Made by a program: the position numbers and the translations under genes. The notes beneath the pieces are model-generated. The model was given only the letters and a program-made list of their open reading frames with translations. It had not been told where the DNA came from and searched no databases. Of a stretch of DNA of 64,000 nucleotides, positions 55,568 through 64,000 are shown piece by piece. The DNA is from Branchipolynoe longqiensis (lineage: Eukaryota > Annelida > Polychaeta > Phyllodocida > Polynoidae): the NCBI GenBank assembly GCA_030323885.1, contig CM059191.1, positions 101,418,292 to 101,482,291 of the forward strand, written 5' to 3'. Each line of letters opens with the position of its first letter. Position 1 is the stretch's first letter.

Positions 55568-56205
55568 AGCAAGACAATTGTTGGCTATGGAGGGTGGGTT
55601 GAATTACAGGGATAGCACTGTACCTGATTCTCATATCCAGAGCAATTAAAGGAGCCACAATTAACTTGATCCAAGATGGCGACCGTGAGTGGACGCTAAA
55701 AGTTACGCTGACGCTGAAATCGCGAATTCAATGTACTAAAACGTGCATAAACAACCCACAAACATACCAGGATACTCATAAACATACCAGGATACCTTAG
55801 GATACATATCGGATGATGTAACACCACAAAAAAGGAGGAAATCAATCAAAACAACCTCACAGGAGCGTGTCGACCGTTAGATATGGTGGGAAACGGCGAA
55901 AACGGCGAAAACAAGGCTACGGATTGCCAGGATTTGTATCCTCTGATGTAAAACAACATATAAGGAGGAATAAAGGAGGAAAATAAAATCAACAACATAT
56001 AAGGAGGAATAAAGGAGGATAATAAAATTAACAAAAAAATAAAATCAACAACAAAAAACACACACAAAAAAACAACAACAAAACAACTACACAAAAACAC
56101 AGCAACTGCTAACAAAGGAAAGGAAAACAAGACAGCAGATAACCAGCAAGGTAGACGCACAAAGGAGGAAACATTAAAGCATGCAGAAATGGCTGTTAAA
56201 AAAAA

Positions 56206-57701
56206 ATGGCAGGAAACGACCAAAACCCCGAATATGTCGCTAAAACAGCTGTACACGTAAGTCAGCAGCTAAGCAAGGATGATATAGTGAAACTGGTAAT
56301 CCAAACAGTAAAAGAGGAACTCCCACGAGAAAGCAACAAAAATGAAGACGAAAACAACACGGGAAAAGACATGGGTGCAACCGGAAACGGAAACGGAAAG
56401 AACAAAACGAAAACAAACCGCAATGATGATGACAATAAATATGAGAGCAGGCTACAGGCACTCCAAATGTCATATAGCACTCTACAAATAGAGTGCTCAT
56501 GGTACAAAGCAGAGTATGAGAAACTCAAAACAAAAGAAAACAACACCAATGCCAACAAAACCACCAACGATGCAAGGAAAATACCCACTGAAATAAACAA
56601 AATGCCCACCGACCCTGCCCCAAAACCAAAACCAACACAAAAAAAGATGAAAACAAAAAGCTCAGCGTTGTCGTGCATGGTATCCCTGAAAAAGAGGACG
56701 AAAACATGGAGAAAACAATCACAGACATGCTGAGCGAAGCGGACTGCGACTTTGGATGGACGGTAGTGACTAAAGCGTACTGTCTAGGGAAGAAACAAAA
56801 ACAAAAAGACAAAACACTGAAAAAAAGTGAGGCAGACATAGAGCAGACAGAAGGCAAGAGCCAAAACCAGAAGCCTGAAGAGGCATCCCCACAGAGCAAC
56901 GAAAAAAACCTAGATAGGCCAAGGAGCATCAGACTCCAACTAGAAAAACAATCGCAGAGAAAAGAACTCTTCCAAAAAAAGAAAACTCTACAAACCAAAA
57001 AAGACTATAACAAAGTATCAATCAGGCCAATCAGGACAGAAGCAGAAATGCTGAGTGAAAAGAGAGTACAACAAATGTACACACTGGCCGTTGAAAACAA
57101 AAGCAAAAATGAGAAAATAGAAATGGTCAAGATGAGAGGGTGCAATATCGAGATAAACGGGAAGATGTACTCGCCCAACGAGTTCGAAAAAATAGAAATA
57201 GAAGAAATCACCCTGGAAAAAGCAGCAACCAGGGAACATGCCTGGGGAGTATCCTTCCAAGGGCACAACTCCCCCTTCAGCAACCTATACGCATGCAAGA
57301 TCACAGGCAAAGACGGAAAGAAATACACATCAACTGAGCAATACTATGCTCTATCATGGCCAAATTTCATGAAAAACAGGCTGATAGACAATGAGGAGAA
57401 TCCATACACGATAAAGCAATGGCCAAGAAAATATTGAGCTCGCCAGAATGATATCAAAACCAATGAAAAAGTCCTGGAAGACATTGTATGTGCGAAATTC
57501 ACTCAAAATGAGAAATTAAAGAAAAAATTAATCAATGCTCCAGGCAATGCATTCAGAGAGTGCACAAAGTGCCCATACTGGGGCTCAGGTAGGTTCCTGG
57601 ACAGTGCCAGTGAAGGGGAAACAGTCAAACAGGGATACAATAATAGAATGGGAGAAATCCTACAAAAAGTCAAGGTAAGCCTCACAAACGCCAAAGAATA
57701 G
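56206..57701 (+). pseudogene. LINE ORF1: coiled coil, L1-type RNA-binding region and NADAR domain
   Basis: The ORF1 protein should bind element RNA in a cytoplasmic particle. From the ATG at 56206 (about 498 codons) there is a charged N-terminus, then a likely coiled coil (about residues 79-110, ESRLQALQMSYSTLQIECSW). After a frameshift in a run of A (about 56640-56646) comes an RRM-like part starting LSVVVHGIPEKEDENM. Then follows the RPRSIRLQL / KVSIRPIRTEAEMLS / CNIEINGKMYSPNEF region, which matches the L1-ORF1-type RRM and C-terminal domain. From about residue 345 the sequence reads as NADAR (YbiA, formerly DUF1768): NSPFSNLYACKIT, then GKKYTSTEQYYAL, then VCAKFTQNEKLKKKL, YWGSGRF and GYNNRMGEIL. 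The conserved Glu, Trp and NR-G positions are present. A TGA at 57435-57437 interrupts NADAR. Two breaks make this copy inactive. Confidence 0.85.
57240..57695 (+). other. NADAR domain region within LINE ORF1
   Basis: About 150 residues. Order and spacing of the blocks (FSN-x-Y near the start, TSxEQYY about 17 residues later, AKFxQNxxLxxxL, YWGxG, NRxGxxL at the end) follow the NADAR/YbiA family. Known members act on N-glycosidic bonds (YbiA in riboflavin-pathway damage control) or reverse ADP-ribosylation of guanine in DNA. What it would do here is unknown. Confidence 0.82.
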
Positions 57702-57800
57702 AAACCAAAATTAATAAGCAAAATAAAGTAAATATAAAATACACACAGTAAACCCAAGCAAGCAAAACAGCAAAATAACTTATTAATTAACAATGCACTG

Positions 57801-57983
57801 GTGAGATATGTGAATACGCAGACACACACAGAAAGCATAGACCTCTTCAGGCAAGATAGAAGGAGATCGGTGCATTACGCTATAGGCATGTCAGATGGTG
57901 TACACTTCAATGAACACTATGCCAAATACGTCGCTACAAGGCTGACAAATAGCATCACGGAGAACTGGCAGAAGCAACACTAG
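57801..57983 (+). pseudogene. SGNH/GDSL esterase-like C-terminal fragment between ORF1 and ORF2
   Basis: A 60-codon frame whose second half reads VHYAIGMSDGVHFNEHYAKY, followed by VATRLTNSITENW. This fits the last block of SGNH hydrolases, where Asp and His of a DxxH motif (here D-G-V-H) are catalytic. CR1-clade LINEs are known to carry an esterase in ORF1. The minus-strand copy (63395-63580) has the same segment, with DGIHYNEEYARYVSARL, so it is a conserved part of this LINE family. The body of the esterase with its Ser and Gly/Asn blocks is missing, so this is a fragment, probably after a deletion between about 57702 and 57800. Confidence 0.65.
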
Positions 57984-58252
57984 GGCTCCAAACCATGAGT
58001 ATCACAAACTTTTCATAAAATACCACTAACCAAAATTTAAAGCACTAGAAATACTGTGTCTAGCTAACATCCATTCCAGGGCATGTACCTCCCCTCCACT
58101 CGCACAGGTGCAGTCTACGGTAATGTATGAAACTATATAACAAAACAGGGCATATGTACTGTATGCACCAGCCCATACGCCCATAAAACAATCTAAACAA
58201 AGTTAAAAAACTCGCGAAATCTAACAAACGCCGAACCTAAAGGTAAAGAAAG

Positions 58253-61009
58253 ATGGTAGATGAAATTGAATGCAGGCTGGGAAGGGGCATGCACTTTGCC
58301 CACCTAAACTGCCAGACTGCATCCAATAAAATAGACACAATAAAAATGCACCTAAAAAATGAAAATCTTGATGTTTTAACACTGTCAGAAACATGATTCA
58401 CTGACAGACATCAAGACAACACCCTCAACATAGAAGGATATAGGCTTGTACGTAATGACAGACAGCAAATTAACATAGCAAACCTAACAAAAAAAGGTGC
58501 AGGTGTTGCAATCTACTGCAAAACCTCAAAAAATCTAGACACTGAGGCCCTAAAAATAGCAAACAACTCAAATGAACACCTGGAGCTACTATGGTGCCTA
58601 ATCAAAAATGAGAAGCAGGCTAACATAGCCATAGCAAGCCTCTACAGACCACCGTCCGGGGATATTGAAACATTCCTTGAAACTCTAGAGAAAAGTATAA
58701 ATACAGTGAGAAAACTAACAAATGCAGAAATCTTTGTGCTAGGGGACTTCAACATAAACTACAGTAGCAACAACAAAAATAAACTAATGCTACAAACGAC
58801 TATCAAAATCCTAGGGCTACAGCAACTTATTACAGACAGCACAAGACTAGGAAACAATAGCTCAACAATTGACCTAATACTAACCAACTCAAACCATGCC
58901 ACAAAATGGGGCACTAGATCCCTAAAAAACTACTCAAAAGAAACACTAAAAAACCACCTATATGAAAATATAGACAACCTCACAACAGACAGAGATGACC
59001 CTGATATCTATTGGAATAACATTGTCACAGAAATAAAACAATCATTAGATGAGATGTGTCCCATAAAGAAACTAAAAATACAGAGAAACCAAGACCCGTG
59101 GGTAGACAGGGAACTGTTAACGCATATCGCAACAAACCGAAGGCTAGGTGACAAAGTGAAACGTACTAAAGACCCAGAGGATAAAAGGGCCTATAATACT
59201 GCCAGAAACTACTCCCTCAAAGCAGTAAGGGCAGCAAAAAGGAAATATATAATAAAACAAGACAAGGACTGGGGAAGCAACGCAAATAAGTTCTGGAAAA
59301 ATGTAAGCTTACTATTCCCCAAAAATAAGATAGAAGAACGGATAAGCTTCCAGGATAAGGATGGAAATACGCACACAGATAGTGATGCAGCAAACAAACT
59401 AAATACACACTTTGCCACGGTAGGACAAAGGTTATCAAAGAAATTCACAAGAATCTGGGAAAACAAGTCAGAAAATATCCAGGATGAAATCCCCACCTGC
59501 AAAACTGAACAAAAAGAACTAACACAGCTAATAAATGACATAGATGAAAACAAACCAAGTGGAATAGATGGAATCCCCACAAAAATACTAAAAGAGGCAC
59601 TCCAAGCCATCCCAGATACCATGGTCAACCTGTTCAACATATCGTTTGAGCAGGGACACTTCATCACAGCATGGAAGATGGCAACCATCACCCCCATATA
59701 CAAAAGTGGTGACAAACAAAACATGGGGAACTACAGACCAATATCAATCTTGCAAACACCAGGCAAGCTAATTGAAAAAACATTCCACAGGCACATAAAT
59801 GAGCACCTGGAAAAAAACAATATACTAAACAAGAGGCAAGGAGGTTTCAGAAAACTACACTCCATATCAAAAACAATAGCAAACCTAACAAGTGATGTGC
59901 TGGCATCATTGAACCAAAAGAAATTAGTTGGAGCAGCCTTCATCGACTTCCGCAAAACCTTTGACACTGTAGACTACAGCATATTAATAAGAAAATTAAA
60001 CAACATGGGCATTAAATCCAAATCAATAAACTGGATAAAATGCTACCTGAACAACAGGCAGCAAAAAACTAAATTAAATGGTACACTCTCAGACCAACAA
60101 ACTGTCACCTGTGGTGTACCCCAAGGATCAGTCCTGGGACCACTACTATTTATACTATACATAAATGACCTAGAAAAATGGCTGGAGACAGAATGTCTCC
60201 AGCTATATGCAGATGACACTGTCGTATATGCAGAAGGAAGCAGTGTAGAGGAGGTAGCAATCAAACTGAACAACCTCCTGCTAAAGCTGGACAGTTGGTC
60301 TGAATCCAATAAAATAACCATCAATGCAAATAAATCTAAAACAGTACTCTTCTCACATACAGCAATCACAGGAAGAAACCTACAATGCACACTAGGAAAC
60401 CAAACACTGGAATGTGTAAATCACTATAAATACCTAGGCCTAGAACTAGATAGCCAGCTAAACTACAATATGTGTGTAACAAAAATCATACAAAAAGTAA
60501 ATCACAAACTATGGCTATTTGCTAAACTAAGAAACTATATGACACAAGATATGTCAATAAAAATCTTCAAAGGCATGGTACTCCCCTACTTTGACTATGG
60601 GGATGTAATCTACATGGGTGCTAAAAACGAGCTACTTAAAAAATTGCAGATACTACAAAATAGGGCCCTGAAAATCTGCCTGAAAGTAGACAAACTACAC
60701 CCCACTTATGACCTACACAAAAGAACTAAAGTAAAGCTACTAGAAAACAGAAGGATAATCCACCTAAAAACATTAGCATATGGATATAGCCAAGACATTA
60801 AGTGTCTAACCCAACCACTAAGGGACACCAGAGCAAGCAAGGCACCACTACTGAGGCAGACCAGAAGCCAGATCAAAGCCCATGAAAGGAGCACACTGGA
60901 AATGCCCGCCAAGGCATGGAATGCGCAAACGGTGAAAGAAAGACAAATCCCTGACCTAAAAACGTACAAAAAATATCTGTGCAAAATAAAAACTGGGAAC
61001 CCTAACTGA
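58253..61009 (+). pseudogene. LINE ORF2: APE endonuclease and reverse transcriptase
   Basis: The nuclear target-primed reverse transcription enzyme, 918 codons from the ATG at 58253. The endonuclease part shows HLNCQTASNKID, a DVLTLSET block with a stop TGA at 58394-58396 (Trp in the sister copy), YRPPSGDIE and LGDFNINY. A 28-codon in-frame stretch containing the catalytic SDH motif is missing after GTRS (58917), compared with the minus-strand copy. RT (about codons 430-720) has PSGIDGIPTKIL, FIDFRKTFDTVD, GVPQGSVLGPLLFILYINDL and LYADDTVVYAEG, all catalytic Asp present. A C-terminal domain of about 200 residues ends in ERQIPDLKTYKKYLCKI. RT looks sound. The endonuclease cannot work in this copy. 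Confidence 0.93.
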
Positions 61010-61532
61010 ACTGCACCAGAAGGGGGCAGGTGGTATGTCACGGCCCACCAACTGGACAGCCCAGGGCGGGATAACCGGAAATATATAAGCCAGATAACAT
61101 ATCCAACAACAATATAAATCAAATCAAATCCAAACAAACATAACTCAACCACCTATTACGTACAAGCCTATGGACATGTAAATAAAATAGGCTAGTATAG
61201 AATTAAGTAGAAAAAAGTGGAAAACTCTTCCTAAGAAAACCCCAAAACACTAACATAGAACCTTAAGAAAAGAACTAACATAGTAATAAGAATAGAACAA
61301 AAATACAATGCCAAGAGGGCCAAAAAAAAAGTAACATAGGCTACTAAACGTACCAACAGACTATCTATCTGCTACTGAAATGCAGACAATCAAATAACTT
61401 ATCAGCAGCTACTGTTTGATAAGATAACTCCAACACTACAGCTGGCCAGCATTGAAAACAAGCCTGGGTACCCAGGCTTACATGCTATGGACAGAATAAA
61501 TACAGCCTCAATAAAAAAAACACGAAAAAAAA
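61010..61532 (+). other. 3' UTR of the LINE
   Basis: Non-coding. Its last part (61375-61520) recurs inverted in the minus-strand copy (61790-61960), with AGCCTGGGTACCCAGGCTTA as a small palindrome and GCCTCAATAAAA before the A tail. Confidence 0.8.
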
Positions 61533-61784
61533 CCCAGCTTTTCGTTTGGGGGAAATGCAATGGTTGCACAATCCTGGTCACCTTGATAAATTGGCCGGAT
61601 TGTTTATGAGACAGTCAACCTTAGTTCAAAATGGGAAATCACTGCCTGACCTTATATGGGATATGCAATCACTGAGAGCAACCTTTGACTGATTCTGGTG
61701 TAGGTCATGCGTCGGGCTATGCATACGAATGTGGTGCAAGTACGGCAGACAATCAGCCAATCAGCAGAGGCCTTAAGAAGGTGA
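61533..61784. other. Spacer between two tail-to-tail LINEs
   Basis: About 250 bp, with nothing recognised. Confidence 0.5.
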
Positions 61785-62256
61785 CTTTTCTTTTTCTTTT
61801 TTTTTTATTGAGGCTGTATTTATACTGTCCATAGCATATAAGCCCGGGTATCCAGGCTTGTCTTCAATGCTGGCCAGTTGTAGTGTTGGTGTTAGCTTAC
61901 CACACAGTGGCTGCTGATAAGGCATTTCATTGCCTGCATTTCAGTAGCAGATAGATAATTGGTTGGTATGGTTAATAGCCTATGTTAGTTTTGTTGGATT
62001 TTCTTGGTATATATGTATTTATTTTTCTACTCTTATTACTAGACTAGCCTACTCCTATTTACATATCATAGGCTTGTACATAGCTGTGTGGTGTGTTATC
62101 TGGCTACTTTTGGCATGGTTACCTTCCATTGGGCGTCCCGCTGGTGGGGCGTGACATATCACATGCCCCTTTGCAGTGCAGCTTAGTGGGGGTTTCCTAG
62201 CCTTATTTTGCACAGATATTTTTTGTAAGTTTTTAGGTCAGGAATTTGTCGTTCCG

Positions 62257-63104
62257 TTACCTGTTTTGTGTGATGTTGTTTATGTTTTGGTGCAGATGAT
62301 TTTTTAATGTATCTTCTGAGTAGTTTTTTAGGGACCTGCCCATTTTGTATTCATAGTGATTTGTGCTTTTGAGCTTTTTCCTGGTTACATATACTAGTTT
62401 GTGGTCGCTTATACCCCAGCTTCTAGTGCCCCATTTTGTGGCATGGTTTGAGTTGGTTAATATTAGGTCTATTGTTGAGCTATTGTTGCTTAGCCTTGTG
62501 TTTTCAGTGATGAGCTGCTGCAGGCCTAAGAGCTGCTGCAGGCATAAGATCTTGATGGTGGTTTGCAGCATTAGTTTATTTTTTTCATTGCTGCTGTAAT
62601 TCACATTGAAGTCCCCTAGCACAAAGATTTCTGCATTTGTTGATTTGTTTACAGTGTTTATGCTCTTTTCTAGTTCTTCAAGGAATACTTCAATTTCACC
62701 TGACGGTGGCCTATAGAGGCTCGCTATGGCTACATTTGCTTGCATTTCGTTTTTTATTAGGCACCATAGTAGCTCTATGTGCTCATTTGGGAGATTTGTT
62801 GGTTTTAGCTTTTCAGTGTCCAGGTTTTTGGTGGCTTTGCAGTAAATGGCAACACCTCCACCTTTCTTTGTTTGGTTCATTCCATTAATGTGCTGTCTGT
62901 CATTATGAACAAGCCTATATCCGTCTATATTGAGGGTGTTGTTTTGGTGTTTGTCAGTGAACCATGTCTCTGATAACGTTAGTACATCTAGATTGTCTTT
63001 TTTTAGATGCATTTTTATTATTCTATTTTATTGGATGCACTCTGGCAGTTTAGGTGGGCGAGGTGTGTGCCCCTTCCCAGTTTGCATTCAATCTCTTCTA
63101 CCAT
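62257..63104 (-). pseudogene. LINE ORF2 remnant: APE endonuclease only
   Basis: The ATG at 63104 corresponds to that of the plus copy. One small deletion shifts the frame near 63020, and from 63012 the frame is open for 251 codons. Endonuclease motifs are SETWFTDKHQ, GVAIYCKATKNLD, SLYRPPSGEIEVF, LGDFNVNYSS, SSTIDLILTNS and GISDHKLVYVT (catalytic Ser-Asp-His). Only about 35 codons follow before the deletion junction and a stop. The short tandem CLQQLLGLQQLI is a small duplication absent from the other copy. Compared with the plus copy it keeps the intact SDH motif and the Trp, so the two copies are complementary in their damage. Not expected to move by itself. Confidence 0.88.
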
Positions 63105-63394
63105 ATTTATTTTACTTTAAATAATATTTTTAGGATAGTGGTTGCTTGATTTTGCGACTTTTTGATTTTGTTTTGATTTTATTTTGGCTTAGTGATTGGT
63201 GGATTCAGGGTGTATGTGATGGTGCATACAGCACACATGTCCCCTTTTGATAGATAGTCATGCATACCTCCATTACTTTTACTTTTACCTGTGCACATAG
63301 AGGAAGACATGAACATTAAAGTGTGTACTAGTTGTACCTGATTATACTTATGATTTAGGGTTTGGTTAGTGAAATTTATCAAAGTTTGTGATAC

Positions 63395-63580
63395 CTATGT
63401 TTTGGAGCCCTGGTGCTCTTTCCAGTTCTCCATGATGCTTTTTGACAGCCTGGCACTGACATATCTGGCATATTCCTCATTGTAGTGTATACCATCCATC
63501 ATGCCATTGCCATATCGTGCCGCTCTCTTTCCATGCCTTGTTTTATGGGTTGACGGTTTGTTGTCTTTTAATCTAGTGTG
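63395..63580 (-). pseudogene. SGNH/GDSL esterase-like C-terminal fragment, second copy
   Basis: Frame to the stop at 63395-63397, reading RYGNGMMDGIHYNEEYARYV then SARLSKSIMENWKEHQGSKT. It matches 57801-57983 in position and sequence, with the DxxH motif conserved (D-G-I-H). Upstream the similarity stops near 63580. Confidence 0.6.
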
Positions 63581-63784
63581 GGCGGAAGTGACTTACTTTC
63601 ATAGTAGCACCCAGTGTGAGGGGGCGGCCAAATTCTTTTTCGTTTTTTTTAAATTCTCCTCAGCTGATGATGCATAATACAGTATCAGGTTTGTTGGTTT
63701 TTTGTGTGTAAATATGTTTATTCTGCTGAATAAGTCTTTTGTCAGTGCAAAGCACTGATCTTCCAGCCATTTTTCAATTCTGGG

Positions 63785-64000
63785 TTGATCTGTATGAATG
63801 CAGTATTCACTGTGAATTGATGTAGTATCAGTTGATTTGGATAATTATACTATCAGTTCATGCAGATTGATGTAGCATCGGTTGATGTGGGTAAATGCCA
63901 CATCAGCTGGCGTAAATTGATGTAGTATCAGTTGATGCAGATATATGTTATCAGTTGATACAGATCGATGTAGGATCAGTTGATGTGGATAAATAGGGCA
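63785..64000 (+). repeat. GTATCAGTTGATG minisatellite
   Basis: Degenerate units of about 24-35 bp around GATGTAGTATCAGTTGATG to the window end. It probably continues outside. Confidence 0.85.

Larger units (their letters stand above)
55660..61532 (+). mobile_element. LINE (non-LTR retrotransposon) with NADAR-bearing ORF1
   Basis: About 5.9 kb: 5' UTR with a duplicated ACATATAAGGAGGAATAAAG segment (55950-56020), ORF1 (56206-57701), a short esterase-like frame (57801-57983), ORF2 with APE endonuclease and RT (58253-61009), and a 3' UTR of about 520 bp ending in an A-rich tail behind CCTCAATAAA (61507-61532). ORF2 is of the CR1/L2-Jockey general type. A-richness on the sense strand is strong, as in many LINEs. 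The 5' end is estimated, and no target duplication was found. Confidence 0.88.
61785..63645 (-). mobile_element. Internally deleted copy of the same LINE family
   Basis: On the minus strand there is an esterase-like tail (63580-63395), an ORF2 start (63104), the endonuclease to 62257, then a direct jump to the last codons of ORF2 (ERQIPDLKTYKKYLCKI equivalent, about 62250-62200), then the 3' UTR and A tail (to about 61785). The RT and most of the C-terminal domain (about 2 kb) are missing. The left limit of similarity is about 63645. Confidence 0.85.

Noticed and set aside
56262..56678. Hydrophobic minus-strand frames across LINE ORF1 (also 59209-59724, 60706-61152)
   Set aside because: Antisense of A-rich Lys/Asn/Thr codons always reads as Phe/Val/Cys. 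No gene evidence.

Overview
This window is repeat-rich, intron-bearing-style animal DNA with no recognisable host gene. The basis is the absence of dense coding, the mix of eukaryotic transposons (tyrosine-recombinase retrotransposons, APE-type LINEs, LTR elements, MITEs), several tRNA-derived SINE families and many long micro- and minisatellites. An aquatic invertebrate metazoan fits best (inference from the abundance of Ngaro/DIRS-type elements and the SINE landscape). I cannot name the phylum, and I saw no operon, CRISPR, rRNA or free-standing tRNA gene.

Layout. 1-1.6 kb is the 3' part of a Ngaro-type element (tyrosine recombinase plus a B1-A2-B2 repeat end). 3.8-7.1 kb is one tRNA-derived SINE split by a solo LTR and by a young LTR retrotransposon without genes. 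7.4-9.0 kb holds MITEs and a solo LTR with clean target duplications. 9.2-14.7 kb is a GC-rich, nearly complete Ngaro-type element on the minus strand (gag, RT-RNase H, tyrosine recombinase, split direct repeats) with several frame breaks. 14.8-34 kb is mostly satellites, SINEs, MITEs and LTR pieces. 35.6-36.3 kb is a large foldback element. 36.5-43.9 kb is a second, more AT-rich Ngaro-type element, itself interrupted by an LTR, a MITE and a LINE tail. 44-55.6 kb is a mosaic of SINEs (including a chimeric SINE type) and copies of one roughly 350-bp MITE, several with nested insertions and visible target duplications.

55.6-63.6 kb is the most striking part: two copies of one LINE family, tail to tail. 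The plus-strand copy has an ORF1 with a coiled coil and L1-type RNA-binding region followed by a domain that reads as NADAR (YbiA/DUF1768, the ADP-ribose/NAD-linked fold), then a small ORF resembling the C-terminal end of an SGNH esterase, then an APE endonuclease-reverse transcriptase ORF2. The minus-strand copy keeps the endonuclease and the esterase tail but has lost its reverse transcriptase.

All coding sequence I can support belongs to mobile elements, and almost every copy carries frameshifts or stops. Some breaks sit in homopolymer runs and may be assembly errors.
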